64,000 nucleotides of DNA from Roseiarcus sp963781895 (GCA_963781895.1 CAWAIM010000051.1:1-64000), one strand, 5' to 3'. Positions 1 through 8,430 are shown, counted from the stretch's first letter. Numbers and translations are program-made. Notes: generated from the letters alone by a model not told the origin.

Positions 1-33
1 GTCCTTGATTTCCTTGGGAACGCCGACGAGCAT
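1..33 (-). CDS. Alanine dehydrogenase-like protein, N-terminal fragment cut by window edge
   Basis: Only eleven codons are present, reading M-L-V-G-V-P-K-E-I-K-D on the minus strand. This matches the usual opening of alanine dehydrogenase, which begins with a strand leading to the VGVPKEIK motif; the alpha subunit of NAD(P) transhydrogenase starts in a similar way and cannot be excluded. A GGAG ribosome binding site lies seven bases upstream of the ATG, which supports a real start. The gene continues off the left edge. It diverges from xseB. Confidence 0.5.
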   Translation of the reverse strand, partial: MLVGVPKEIKD

Positions 34-344
34 GGCAGGCCTCCATTTTCATGTTCGGGCAATCATGGCGCCGATCCGTAACCGCGGTCTAGCGGCGGCT
101 CGCGAGCCTATCCTCCTTGAGTCCCCTATGGTCAACGCCATGGCCCTCTGATATGGACGGCCGCCGGCTGCCGAACGACTGAAGATTGCTTGCGCCGCTC
201 TCCTGCCGGAACCCCCGTCCCTGGACGGCGAGGACGGCGGAGCGCGGACTGCGATGCGATCTTTCGCGCGCGCCTGCCGCGGCGATCCCGAATGACTGCG
301 CTTCGTCGCTCGATCGTGGGAAACGTGTAGTCGGGAGTGCGTTC
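34..344. other. Divergent intergenic region, no gene seen
   Basis: This stretch separates the alanine-dehydrogenase-like gene (minus) from xseB (plus). Open frames here have no recognisable protein character. It presumably carries two divergent promoters, but I see no convincing sigma-70 pair. Confidence 0.4.
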
Positions 345-593
345 GTGACCGAAGCCAGGCCGGACATCGCCAATATGCCGTTCGAGGAGGCGATTGCCGA
401 ACTCGAGGGGATTGTCGATCGACTGGAAAAGGGCGCAGTCGCCTTGGAGGAATCGATCAAGCTCTATGAACGCGGCGAAGCGCTGAAAAAGCATTGCGAT
501 GAATTGCTCAAGAACGCCGAGATGCGAATCGAAAAGATCACCCTCTCCGTCGACGGCAAGCCGAAAGGCGCCGCCCCGCTCGACAGCGATTGA
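345..593 (+). CDS. xseB: Exodeoxyribonuclease VII small subunit XseB
   Basis: The 82-residue product matches the small subunit of exonuclease VII, which joins XseA in several copies and degrades single-stranded DNA in the cytoplasm. The family core is visible: an opening helix with FEEAIAELEGIVDRLE, then LEESIKLYERGEALKKHC and a charged tail. I chose the GTG at 345 because it gives the normal family length (about 70-85 residues). The frame stays open further upstream to an ATG at 186, but those codons have no family character. In many alphaproteobacteria dxs follows xseB; it does not here, so the gene is out of its usual context. Confidence 0.92.
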   Translation: MTEARPDIANMPFEEAIAELEGIVDRLEKGAVALEESIKLYERGEALKKHCDELLKNAEMRIEKITLSVDGKPKGAAPLDSD

Positions 594-991
594 GGCCATG
601 CCGGCGAAGAGAGGGCATCGATTTCCCCGTCCTTTCAGGCTTTGCGCATCAGCGTGTCAGGTCAAGCGGCCGCCCCGGACTGTCGCGAGCAAACGATATG
701 TCCGGCATAGAAGCTCGGCGACATCCTCGCCACGACAGTGAACTTGCCAGAAGCCATCGCGTTTTATCTTATCTTTTCGGTCGGGCTGACGACGTTTGTC
801 GTTCTGCCGGGGGTGCAGGTGGGCGCCGTAGGCCAGGCCGCGCTCTATGGCGATCTCACCAAGCAAGCGACTATGCGCGCCCCGTCGACGCAGCTGACGC
901 CCATTGACATTGCCTGGGGCTCACTTCGGCGGCTTCGCCACGACGACTAGTCATTTCTCCGCAAGCCTGTTCTCGGAGGTTGTGTCGCAAC
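594..991. other. Intergenic region with one doubtful small frame
   Basis: Nearly 400 bases lie between the convergent xseB and DUF1295 genes. The only candidate is a short frame at 738-950, listed separately. I see no RNA gene or clear terminator. Confidence 0.4.
738..950 (+). CDS. Small hypothetical protein, doubtful
   Basis: A 70-codon frame with a GTG start encodes a hydrophobic first half (about residues 8-35, possibly one membrane segment) and a basic tail. I recognise no family and no strong ribosome binding site. It could be a real small membrane protein, a remnant of a longer gene, or chance. Listed only because the hydrophobic run is unusual for a random frame in this GC-rich DNA. 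Confidence 0.2.
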   Translation: MNLPEAIAFYLIFSVGLTTFVVLPGVQVGAVGQAALYGDLTKQATMRAPSTQLTPIDIAWGSLRRLRHDD

Positions 992-1801
992 TCACCGCGG
1001 CGCCGGCCACAGCCTCGGAAAGAAGCCGGGCGTGCGCGCTTGGTAGGCGCGAAACGCCTCGCCGCGGGTCGCTAGCATATGCGCCTCGAGCGGCGGCACG
1101 CCGGAGGCGTGGCGTAGCGTCCAGTACATCAGCGCCGGAGCGGGCAGTGCGAGCCAGCCCGTCCAGTTCGCGCCGAGCGCGAGGATCGCGAAGGCGACCC
1201 AGATCAGCCATTCGAAGAAGTAGTTGGGGTGCCGCGAAATGCGCCACAGCCCAACGTCGCAAATCTTGCCGCGGTTGGCCGAGTCCGCCTTGAAGCGCGC
1301 GATCTGGGCGTCCGCCGCCGCCTCGCCAAGGAAAGCGGCGGCGAAAAGCGCCACGCCGAAGGCGTCCTGGACGCGCGCGGTCGGGCCGGCCGCGGAGGCG
1401 GCGAGGCCGACAGCGAGCGCCAGCACGGCGCCGGCGACAGCCTGAATTTGCAGGAAGGCGAAAAGCCGCAGCGGCGCAGCTGCCCCCCAGTCCTCGGCGA
1501 GTTTTTGATAACGCGGATCGTCGCCAGATTTCACGGTGCGCGCGATGATATGCAGCCCGAGCCGCAACGACCAGGCAGCCGCAAAAGCGGCGACCATCAC
1601 GGCGCGCCAGCTCGGCGCTTCGCGCGATGCCGCCATCCCCAGGGCGAGGACGACGCCCACGGCGCCCACGCCAAAGGTCCAGATCGCGTCAATCCAGCCC
1701 GAGACGCCGGTCAGGCGCTGAACGCCCCAGGCGCCGGCCATGATCGCGGCGAGACCGATCTCGGCCGCCGCGGCCCAGCCGACGAGCGCGGCGAGCGTCA
1801 C
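992..1801 (-). CDS. DUF1295 (steroid 5-alpha-reductase-like) membrane protein
   Basis: This 269-residue integral membrane protein belongs to the DUF1295 branch of the steroid 5-alpha-reductase / isoprenylcysteine methyltransferase superfamily. Several hydrophobic helices are followed by the family signature near the C terminus: GLWRISRHPNYFFEWLIW, then the basic closing segment around YQARTPGFFPRLWP. Related enzymes use NADPH or SAM on lipid substrates, but the reaction here is unknown. It is the third gene of an rpoE-chrR-DUF1295 operon, 13 bases after chrR. Homologues of this gene sit beside RpoE-ChrR in other alphaproteobacteria, so a role in lipid change under singlet oxygen is a reasonable inference. 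Confidence 0.85.
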   Translation of the reverse strand: MTLAALVGWAAAAEIGLAAIMAGAWGVQRLTGVSGWIDAIWTFGVGAVGVVLALGMAASREAPSWRAVMVAAFAAAWSLRLGLHIIARTVKSGDDPRYQKLAEDWGAAAPLRLFAFLQIQAVAGAVLALAVGLAASAAGPTARVQDAFGVALFAAAFLGEAAADAQIARFKADSANRGKICDVGLWRISRHPNYFFEWLIWVAFAILALGANWTGWLALPAPALMYWTLRHASGVPPLEAHMLATRGEAFRAYQARTPGFFPRLWPAPR

Positions 1802-1814
1802 TGCGGCGACGCCG

Positions 1815-2459
1815 TCACAAGCGCACGAAGGGTTGCATGAGACGGCCGAGGACGCCGCTGAGCTTGAGATCGCCCTGCATCGCCACCAGGCAGACGCAAT
1901 CGACGCCCGCTTCGACGCGCGGTTCGTGGGCGATCGTCGGATCGCCGAAGTCGAAATCCCCCGGCCCGAAGCGCCCGCCTTCTTGGGCGAAGGCGCCGGA
2001 CAGGACGCAGGTCATCTCGAGGCCCGTATGCTCGTGCTGCAGCAGCTTCGTGCCCGGCGCGGACTTCAAGAGGAAAACGCGGGTCGGGCTCAGCTCGGGC
2101 AACTGGATGAGCCTCATGCTGACGCGCGGCGCCACCCAGCGCCAGGGGCCGAAGGCGTAGCTCCTGACGAAGCGCGGCAACTGCGGCGGGGCCTCCGGCG
2201 CGACAGCAGCGGCCGGCGTCGAAGCGGGGGCGGGTTCGTCCAGGCGCGCCAGCGCCCGCTCGAGCGCGTCGACCGCCAGCGCCGCCGGAGGCGAACCATC
2301 GAGAAGCGCGCCGCCGACCCGCTCCAGCGAGCGCGCCCAGGCGCGACAATGCACGCACGCCGCAAGATGCGTCGCGATCGCGACATGCTGGCCGAGATCG
2401 AGCGAGCCGGCCGCATAGGCCGTTAGCAGCGCCTCGTCGGGATGGTGGGTGATCGTCAT
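1815..2459 (-). CDS. chrR: ChrR-type zinc anti-sigma factor with C-terminal cupin
   Basis: The 214-residue protein has the two-domain layout of ChrR. The N-terminal anti-sigma domain has the zinc-binding HLAACVHC motif (H-x3-C-x2-C, about residues 32-39). A flexible Ala/Pro linker follows, then a cupin domain (about 100-210) with LQHEHTGLEMTCVLSG as the metal-binding strand. In Rhodobacter sphaeroides ChrR holds the sigma factor RpoE inactive until singlet oxygen appears, and the cupin is needed for that response. The start codon overlaps the rpoE stop (ATGA), so the two are translationally coupled, as expected for a sigma/anti-sigma pair that must be matched in amount. Confidence 0.93.
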   Translation of the reverse strand: MTITHHPDEALLTAYAAGSLDLGQHVAIATHLAACVHCRAWARSLERVGGALLDGSPPAALAVDALERALARLDEPAPASTPAAAVAPEAPPQLPRFVRSYAFGPWRWVAPRVSMRLIQLPELSPTRVFLLKSAPGTKLLQHEHTGLEMTCVLSGAFAQEGGRFGPGDFDFGDPTIAHEPRVEAGVDCVCLVAMQGDLKLSGVLGRLMQPFVRL

Positions 2460-3037
2460 GGCTCCTCGTCCAGGAGACCGCGCAGCCGGTTCATCGCCAG
2501 CCGCAGCCGGGACTTCACCGTGCCGAGCGGGATTTGCAGCGCCCGCGCGATCTCTCCATGCGCCTTGTCTTCAAAAAAGGACATCTGGATCACCTTGAGC
2601 TGGTCGCTCGACAGCGCCGTCAGCGCGGCGCGCACGCGCGCGTCCGATTGCGTCGCCGCGACCCGCGCGTCGGCCAGCGGCGCGTCGTCGGCCTCGAATT
2701 CGGCTTCGACGTCGGAGACGCGGATGGCCCCGCCGCGGCGCTCGCGCCGGCCGGCGTCGATGCGCAGATTGCGGGCGATGGTAAATATCCAGGTCGCCGC
2801 GCTCGCGGCCCCGGCGTCGTAAAGCGCGGCCTTGCGCCAGACGGATAGCATCGTCTCCTGCGCAATCTCCTCGGCCTGCGCATCGCCAGCGCCCTGCTTC
2901 TGCAGGTAGGCCTTCACCCGCGGCGCGAAATGGGCGAACATCTCGGCGAAAGCGGCGCGGTCCTGGCGCGCCGCGATCGCGGCGATTCGAGCCGCCCAGG
3001 GATCGTCCCTGAGGCGGAAGGGGCTTCGATCAGGCAT
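2456..3037 (-). CDS. rpoE: ECF sigma factor RpoE (singlet-oxygen type)
   Basis: A 193-residue extracytoplasmic-function sigma factor. Region 2 is seen around AEMFAHFAPRVKAYLQ and the EEIAQETMLSVWRKA segment with the following TWIFTIARNLRID. Region 4 is around LKVIQMSFFEDKAHGEIA and LGTVKSRLRLAMNRLRGLL. Pairing with a ChrR anti-sigma puts it in the photo-oxidative stress group (ECF11). I placed the start at MPDRSPFRL because upstream codons are not conserved in character; the frame stays open to an ATG at 3139, just after the predicted -10, so a longer or leaderless form is possible. A TGATCC promoter upstream suggests autoregulation. Confidence 0.93.
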   Translation of the reverse strand: MPDRSPFRLRDDPWAARIAAIAARQDRAAFAEMFAHFAPRVKAYLQKQGAGDAQAEEIAQETMLSVWRKAALYDAGAASAATWIFTIARNLRIDAGRRERRGGAIRVSDVEAEFEADDAPLADARVAATQSDARVRAALTALSSDQLKVIQMSFFEDKAHGEIARALQIPLGTVKSRLRLAMNRLRGLLDEEP

Positions 3038-3146
3038 GTCGCGCCCGCCCCGTTCGGCGCGCGGCGCCGACAGCGTCGCGAACACGGCCCTGTCGGGGAC
3101 GGATCCGATCGAGCAGGTCAAGGCGAGATTGGCGCACATCGCCTGA

Positions 3147-3175
3147 CCTACGCAGACCGATGCGGGTTGGATCAG
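3147..3175 (-). promoter_or_regulatory. Predicted RpoE-dependent promoter of rpoE-chrR
   Basis: Read on the minus strand: TGATCC (3175-3170), a 17-base spacer, then GTAGGT (3152-3147). TGATCC is the known -35 element of RpoE promoters in Rhodobacter. The same TGATCC-N17-GTA layout occurs at 3183-3211 and 6070-6042. Confidence 0.7.
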
Positions 3176-3182
3176 CGGCCTG

Positions 3183-3211
3183 TGATCCAGGCGGCGGATG
3201 GCGGCGTAATT
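3183..3211 (+). promoter_or_regulatory. Predicted RpoE-dependent promoter of the FAD oxidoreductase operon
   Basis: TGATCC (3183-3188), a 17-base spacer and GTAATT (3206-3211), giving a leader of roughly 40 bases before the ATG at 3259. Its -35 sits back to back with that of rpoE, so the two form an inverted pair separated by seven bases. Confidence 0.7.
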
Positions 3212-3258
3212 CGTTTGAAAGCGACAACGCGCGGCGCACCTTTGGTAACGGAACGGTC

Positions 3259-4605
3259 ATGACCTCAAGCGCTCGACTTCGCATTGCCATCGTCGGCACG
3301 GGAATTTCCGGTCTGTCGGCGGCCTGGCTTCTGAACAAGCGCCACGACGTCGTCGTATATGAGAAGGCCCGGCGGATCGGCGGTCATTCGAACACGGTCC
3401 TCGCGCCCGTCGACGGCCGGCTCATCGCCGTCGACACCGGCTTCATCGTCTTCAACCCAAACACCTATCCCAATTTCGTCGAATTATTGCGAGTCCTCGG
3501 AGCGCCGAGCGAGCCCTCGGATATGTCCTTCGGCGTTTCGATCGACGGCGGCGCGGTGGAATATTCGGGCGCGAGCCTGGCGGCGCTGTTCGGACAGCGG
3601 CGCAATCTTGTCCGGCCGCGCTTCTGGTCGATGCTCGCCGATCTCGTGCGATTCTATGGGCAAGCGCGGCGCGACGCCAAGGGCCTCGCGGACGAGGGCC
3701 TGAGCCTCGGCGATTATCTCAGGCGCGGCGGCTACGGCGCGGCCTTCCGCGACCATCATGTTCTGCCGATGGCAGGAGCGATCTGGTCGGCGACGCCAAG
3801 GGAGATTCTCGCCTTTCCGGCCGCTGCGTTCCTGCGCTTTCACGACAATCATGGCCTGTTGCAACTCGCCGGGCGGCCGATCTGGCGCACGGTCAGCGGG
3901 GGCAGCCGCGCCTATGTCGAACGCCTGACGCGCCCTTTCGCCGACCGGATCCGCAACGGCGTCGCCGTCGCCCGGATCGAGCGGACCGGCGGCAAGGCGA
4001 TCGTCGTCGAGGCGAACGGCGCGCGCGAGGTCTTCGATCGGGCGGTGATCGCCACGCACGCCGACGAGGCGCTCGCCCTCCTCGCCGAGCCAAGCGCGCA
4101 GGAGCGGGCGCTGCTCAGCGTCTTCCGCTACAGCCGCAACGAAGCCATTCTGCATACCGACGAGAGCCTGATGCCGCGCCGGCGGTCCGTCTGGTCGAGC
4201 TGGAACTACATCGGCGGCGACGACGCGCCGGACAAGGTCTGCATCACCTATTGGATGAATCGCTTGCAGAACCTGCCGACCAAGACCAATCTCTTCGTCA
4301 CCCTCAATCCGTCGCGCCCGCCGCGCGCGAACAGCGTCGTGACGACAGAGACATACCACCATCCGATGTTCGACGCCGCGGCGATCACGGCGCAGAATCG
4401 GCTGTGGAGCTTGCAGGGAGAGCGCGGCACTTGGTTCTGCGGCGCGCACTTCGGCGCCGGCTTCCACGAGGACGGGCTGCAGGCGGGGCTAGCCGTCGCC
4501 GAGCAACTCAGCGGTGTGCACCGGCCTTGGACGGTCGCCAACGAATCCGGACGTATTACGCTGTCTGCGCCATCGGCGCGGCTTGGCCTCGAGGCAGCGG
4601 CGTGA
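3259..4605 (+). CDS. NAD(P)/FAD-dependent amine-oxidase-like oxidoreductase
   Basis: A 448-residue flavoprotein. Residues 8-45 form an FAD-binding Rossmann motif (VGTGISGLSAAW, followed by VVVYEKARRIGGHSNT). The C-terminal segment WFCGAHFGAGFHEDGLQAG is the second FAD contact typical of this family. The ATG at 3259 directly precedes the Rossmann strand, so I prefer it to upstream codons. It is first in a two-gene operon with a DUF1365 gene (GTGA overlap) and stands opposite rpoE. In Rhodobacter, RpoE-controlled genes of this kind act on fatty acids, including furan-fatty-acid formation; a lipid desaturation or oxidation role here is inference. Confidence 0.85.
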   Translation: MTSSARLRIAIVGTGISGLSAAWLLNKRHDVVVYEKARRIGGHSNTVLAPVDGRLIAVDTGFIVFNPNTYPNFVELLRVLGAPSEPSDMSFGVSIDGGAVEYSGASLAALFGQRRNLVRPRFWSMLADLVRFYGQARRDAKGLADEGLSLGDYLRRGGYGAAFRDHHVLPMAGAIWSATPREILAFPAAAFLRFHDNHGLLQLAGRPIWRTVSGGSRAYVERLTRPFADRIRNGVAVARIERTGGKAIVVEANGAREVFDRAVIATHADEALALLAEPSAQERALLSVFRYSRNEAILHTDESLMPRRRSVWSSWNYIGGDDAPDKVCITYWMNRLQNLPTKTNLFVTLNPSRPPRANSVVTTETYHHPMFDAAAITAQNRLWSLQGERGTWFCGAHFGAGFHEDGLQAGLAVAEQLSGVHRPWTVANESGRITLSAPSARLGLEAAA

Positions 4606-5369
4606 CTTTCGCCTCCGCCCTCTATGTCGGCTCGGTCCTCCATCGCCGCCTGGCCCCGCGTCCGCACCGCTTCCGCTACCGGCTCTACTGGCTGCTGATC
4701 GATCTCGACGAATTGCCGGGGCTCGATTCCCGCCTCAAACTCTTCGCGCACAATCGGCACGCGTTGTTCAGCCTGCACGATACGGACCACGGCGACGGCA
4801 GCGCGGCGCCGCTACGCGCGCAGGTGGAGCGGCTTCTCGCTGAGAGCGGCGTCGATCTTCGGGATGGGGCGATCCGGCTCCTCTTCATGCCGCGCACGCT
4901 CGGCTACGCCTTCAATCCGCTCAGCGTCTATTTCTGCTACGCCAAAGACGGTGCGCTGGCGGCGCTCATCTACGAAGTGCACAACACCTTCGGCGAGCGG
5001 CACAGCTACGTGTTGCCGGCGGCGCAAGCGCCGGGCGATCTGCGACATGGCTGCGCCAAGGCTTTCTTCGTCTCGCCTTTCCTGCCGATGGGCTTGCGCT
5101 ATGAGTTCCATGTCGCGCCGCCGGGCAAAAACCTCGTCGTGGCGATCCGCGTCAGCGGCCGGGACGGCGTCGCGTTGCGCGCGGCGCTGACCGCCGAGCG
5201 GCGCGAGTTGAGCGACGGCGCGCTGCTGCGGGCTGGGCTCGCCGTCCCTGCGATAGGGATCAAGACCATGGCCGCGATCCATTGGCAGGCGGCGCGCCTG
5301 TGGCTGAAGGGCGTCGCCTATCTCGGCCGCGGGCGCTGCGCGTCGGCTCCCGACGCGCGCGGCGTCTGA
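4602..5369 (+). CDS. DUF1365 family protein
   Basis: A 255-residue cytoplasmic protein of the DUF1365 family. Typical features are the opening LYVGSVLHRRLAPRPHRFRY, the FMPRTLGYAFNPLSVYFCY core and the EVHNTFGERHSY segment. Its biochemical role is not established. The GTG start overlaps the stop of the preceding FAD oxidoreductase gene, so the two are very likely made together. DUF1365, this oxidoreductase, DUF1295 and a Cfa-like methyltransferase travel together beside RpoE-ChrR in many alphaproteobacteria, which points to a shared membrane-lipid response. Confidence 0.88.
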   Translation: MTFASALYVGSVLHRRLAPRPHRFRYRLYWLLIDLDELPGLDSRLKLFAHNRHALFSLHDTDHGDGSAAPLRAQVERLLAESGVDLRDGAIRLLFMPRTLGYAFNPLSVYFCYAKDGALAALIYEVHNTFGERHSYVLPAAQAPGDLRHGCAKAFFVSPFLPMGLRYEFHVAPPGKNLVVAIRVSGRDGVALRAALTAERRELSDGALLRAGLAVPAIGIKTMAAIHWQAARLWLKGVAYLGRGRCASAPDARGV

Positions 5370-5395
5370 GCGCGACACGCCTCGAGCAACCAACT

Positions 5396-5623
5396 TCACG
5401 TCGTCGCGGAGAAGGCGGCAAGCCAGTCCGCCATCTCGGCGACAAGCACGGTCTCGATGCAGTGGTCGAGCTCGGTCAGTAGGGCCAGGTCGACCATGGC
5501 CATCTTCGCGCGGAAGGCGGCGCGGCCCGCCACCACGATCGGCGCAATCCGCGGCACGCAGGGGCTGAGGATGGTAAGGACGCCCACCGCGAAAGCCAGC
5601 GGCAGCGTTGCGAGCGGCGTCAC
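5396..5623 (-). pseudogene. CcdA/DsbD-like membrane protein, truncated remnant
   Basis: The first 25 or so residues read LAFAVGVLTILSPCV followed by APIVVAG, which is the opening of a CcdA-family thiol-disulfide membrane protein. The usual LSPCVLP motif is altered to LSPCVPR, and after about residue 33 the similarity stops; the remaining 40 codons do not form the expected six-helix protein. Its GTG start overlaps the stop of the thioredoxin-like relic (GTGA), the coupling of a former two-gene operon. Length is 75 codons instead of roughly 230. Confidence 0.65.
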
Positions 5624-6013
5624 AGCGCCGCCTTGAGGACGTCAACGACCGAGGCCTGCGTGACGCCTCAAGAAACACGCGCGACCTCCATGCCGCCCGT
5701 GTTGGCGATCACGGTCGAGCGCGGGCAGGCGAGCTTGGCCGCGACGCTTTTTTGATTGTCGTAGTCGACGCGGAAGAACGTCGCCTTGTCGTAGGCGGGA
5801 TCGGTCTTCAGGTTGTCGAGAATGGACGCCTGGATGTGGCATTGCAGGCGCCGCGGCGCATAGACGTGCAGGACGACCGGCCTGCCCAACGGGATCGCCT
5901 TGTTGGCGGCCGGCGCGTCGTACGGCCTAATTTCGAAGGCCTCGGCGGGCAAGCGCGAAGGTCGCCGCAGCGAGTGCGAAAAGCGCGAGGAATGTCCGAC
6001 GGTTCTTCATCAT
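5620..6013 (-). pseudogene. Periplasmic thioredoxin-like protein, decayed
   Basis: Reading from the ATG at 6013 gives an export signal (MKNRRTFLALFALAAATFAL). The frame then breaks near 5985. In the next frame comes a thioredoxin fold: PVVLHVYAP, LQCHIQASILDNLKTDPAYD, FFRVDYDNQ and PRSTVIANTGGMEVARVS. An in-frame TGA at 5668-5670, where the family normally has Trp, is followed by GVTQASVVDVLKAAL and the true stop at 5620. The first active-site Cys and the Trp before it are both Arg (CGG CGC), so the W-C-x-x-C centre is destroyed. Signal break, lost active site and nonsense codon together indicate real decay. Confidence 0.75.
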
Positions 6014-6041
6014 CGCCTCCGAATCGAACGGGGTGTGAACG

Positions 6042-6070
6042 CGATACGCACATTGTGGCAGTTCGGATCA
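6042..6070 (-). promoter_or_regulatory. Predicted RpoE-dependent promoter of the thioredoxin/CcdA relic
   Basis: On the minus strand: TGATCC (6070-6065), 17 bases, then GTATCG (6047-6042), about 30 bases before the ATG at 6013. It matches the two promoters at the rpoE divergon in motif and spacing. The -35 overlaps the stop codon of the upstream cfa-like gene. Confidence 0.6.
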
Positions 6071-7327
6071 GGCGGCCGGCCTGCAGAAGGCCTCGCGCTC
6101 GATCACATAGAGGCCGACGTTGATGGCGCCTTCCGCGAATCCGGCCTCGCAATAGCAGAGATAGTAGGTCCACAGGCGCCGGAAGCGCTCGTCGAAACCC
6201 TGCGCCGCGATCTCCGGCCAATGCGCGGTGAAGCGGGCGCGCCAGTGAGCGAGCGTGCGGGCATAGGAGGATCCGAACGTCTCACTGTGCGTGAGGCGGA
6301 GGCCCGCACCGGCGATCTGCGCCTCTAGCGCGGACGAGGAGGGCAGGAAGCCGCCGGGGAAGATATGCTTCTGTATGAAGTCGGGCGTGCGGCGATAGGC
6401 CTCGTAGCGCTCCTCGGCGATGGTGATGACTTGCAGCACCGCGCACCCGCCGGGTTTCAGGCGGTCCCCGAGGACGCGAAAGTAAGTCGGCCACCACGCC
6501 TCGCCGACAGCCTCCAGCATCTCGATCGAGACGATGCGGTCGAAGCTCCCACCGACGTCGCGATAGTCTTGCAGGCGCACATGGATGCGGTCGGCGAGGC
6601 CGCTAGCGGTGGCGATGCCGCTCGCCCAAGCGCGCTGGGAGGGCGAAAGGGTAAGAGCGGTGACGAGCGCCTTCCTTTCGGCCGCAAGGCGCTCGGCTAG
6701 GCCGCCCCAGCCGCAGCCAATCTCGAGCACTCTCTCGCCGTCGTCGAGCTTCAGCAGCTCGGCGATGCGCGCGATCTTGCGCGCCTGCGCGGTCTCCAGC
6801 GTCTCTGCGCCGTCCTCGAAAATGCCGGAGGAATATTGCATCGTCCCGTCGAGCCACAGGGAATAGAACGAATTGCCGAGGTCGTAATGGGCGAGAATGT
6901 TTCGGCGGCTGCCGCGCCGCGAGTTCCGGCGCAGGAGATGCCGCAAGCGCTCGCCGGCGCGCAGCAGCTTCGAGCCGTTGATCGCGCGATCGAAGGCCTC
7001 CATGTTGCGGGCGGCGAGGCGCACGAGCGCGACGAGGTCCGGGCTCGTCCAGTCGTCGTCGACAAAAGATTCGGCGAAGCCGATGTCGCCGCCGAGTGCC
7101 AGAAGGCGTAGGGCGCGCCAGCGCTTCACGATCACCGTCGCTTGTGGACCCGGCTCGCGGCCGGCGATCCGCAGCGGCGGGCCGGACGGCAGGACGACCC
7201 TGAGCTGACCGGCGCGCAGGCCGGAGACGAGGCGCCCGATGAGGTGCCTGGCTTGCGCAGAAGGCGGCCCTTGGTCAACCGCGCCGTTACCGATCAAGCC
7301 GCGGGAGACGTCTTCGGTGTTGCTCAT
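6068..7327 (-). CDS. Cyclopropane-fatty-acid-synthase-like SAM methyltransferase
   Basis: A 419-residue class I methyltransferase of the CFA synthase family, which transfers a methyl or methylene group from SAM to unsaturated acyl chains of membrane phospholipids. The SAM loop VLEIGCGWGGLAERLA lies near residue 195. Upstream are HYDLGNSFYSLWLDGTMQYSS, typical of CFA synthases, and downstream IVSIEMLEAVGEAWWPTYF. The terminal Tyr/Cys-rich segment YYLCYCEAGF is also typical. Its neighbours tie it to the RpoE response, but I see no TGATCC site directly upstream, so it may have another promoter. It could make cyclopropane or methylated (furan precursor) fatty acids. Confidence 0.87.
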   Translation of the reverse strand: MSNTEDVSRGLIGNGAVDQGPPSAQARHLIGRLVSGLRAGQLRVVLPSGPPLRIAGREPGPQATVIVKRWRALRLLALGGDIGFAESFVDDDWTSPDLVALVRLAARNMEAFDRAINGSKLLRAGERLRHLLRRNSRRGSRRNILAHYDLGNSFYSLWLDGTMQYSSGIFEDGAETLETAQARKIARIAELLKLDDGERVLEIGCGWGGLAERLAAERKALVTALTLSPSQRAWASGIATASGLADRIHVRLQDYRDVGGSFDRIVSIEMLEAVGEAWWPTYFRVLGDRLKPGGCAVLQVITIAEERYEAYRRTPDFIQKHIFPGGFLPSSSALEAQIAGAGLRLTHSETFGSSYARTLAHWRARFTAHWPEIAAQGFDERFRRLWTYYLCYCEAGFAEGAINVGLYVIEREAFCRPAA

Positions 7328-7670
7328 GGCGCTGCGATAATTCCTGCTCGACGACCGAACAGCATCCGCGCTTGGCTTGCGGAACCTGCCTGTCCGGGGA
7401 TACGCAGCTGGCGGCGGTCTGGTTCACTTCAACTTCGACGAATGGCGCTTCAAAGCAGCGGGCGACATTGGTGACCGGCTGATGCGGCTGCCAATGGCGG
7501 GAAGGGGGCGCCGGCTGGTATGGAGGCTCCGGTAACAGGGCGGCGATGCGCGCTCGGGTTGAGCCGGCCCAGCCTGTCGTCTTCGTTGGCCCCTTGTCGA
7601 CTCTGACCAGCAGGATGCGACTTTGGTGCATCGAGGCTGCGAAGCGTGCGTTGGCGCGGCGAGAGATCAA
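7328..7670. other. Intergenic region, nothing recognised
   Basis: The stretch lies between the cfa-like gene and an IS relic. The minus-strand frame across it has no family features. It may be partly IS-derived, but no end repeats were seen. Confidence 0.35.
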
Positions 7671-8430
7671 TTACACCGCACGGATGCAGATGTATTGCCG
7701 GAGATCGCGCATACGATTGAACGGTTTGACCGAAATGGCGACTTCGGTCACGCGGCGGGCGTCGTCGCGGGATTTCAAGATATAACCAATCACGCGCTTG
7801 TAACGACTGATTGCCGCTGCGACCTTCGAGCGCATGTCATCGCCGGAGGCCTCCCGCCAATTCATGCGCGCACGCGCTTCGACCCAAAGGACATGTCGGT
7901 CGCGCTGGGTCGGCGATGTTGCGGCAGTTGGTCCGGGCACGGCCCCATTGCACGGAGAAACGATCAAACTGACGCTTGGTTTCTGGCGAGAACGGCATCG
8001 AGAACTCCGCTCCGATCATACGCGCCATCGGCCATAAATGAGCGCGGGGCTTCGACCAGTTGCTTCAACAAGGATTCCACACGCGCGGCGTCATCGACGT
8101 TTTTCTCGGTCAAATCAAACGCGACGATCTCGCCGCTTTTTGCGCCAGGACCAATATGCAATTTGCGCCAGGCGCGGCGTTTCGCAGTTCCATGCTTTTC
8201 GAACAACCATTCCCCGGCTCCGCGCAATTTCAGCCCTGCGCTGTCAACGATCAAGTGCAGGTCGCCGTTCGGGTACTAGCAACCCACGCGCCCGTCGGCT
8301 CACCGTCGAATGATCAAGATCGCCGCGGCCCTGTCCGTGCACCAAAGTCATAGGGATCATCACCTCCTTGTGCCGCATGAACCAAACTTTCCAATGGCGG
8401 ATCGGATTGCGCAAGCGAGGCGCGCGTCCG
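7671..8430 (-). pseudogene. IS5-like transposase relic, several frame breaks
   Basis: Pieces of one DDE transposase are spread over several frames on the minus strand. An LDHSTVSRRA segment is near 8300. The best block is at 7964-8254, with VDSAGLKLRGAGEWLFEKHG, RRAWRKLHIG and FMADGAYDRSGV. The C-terminal block (7671-7880) carries NWREASGDDMRSKVAAAISR and YKRVIG. These correspond to the catalytic and C-terminal parts of IS5-family enzymes. The fragments are out of frame with one another and the N-terminal region is mostly lost, so it is inactive. The right limit is approximate. Confidence 0.75.

Noticed and set aside
3038..3139. Longer RpoE start at 3139
   Set aside because: It would begin at about the predicted transcript start and adds 34 residues without sigma-factor character; kept only as an alternative.
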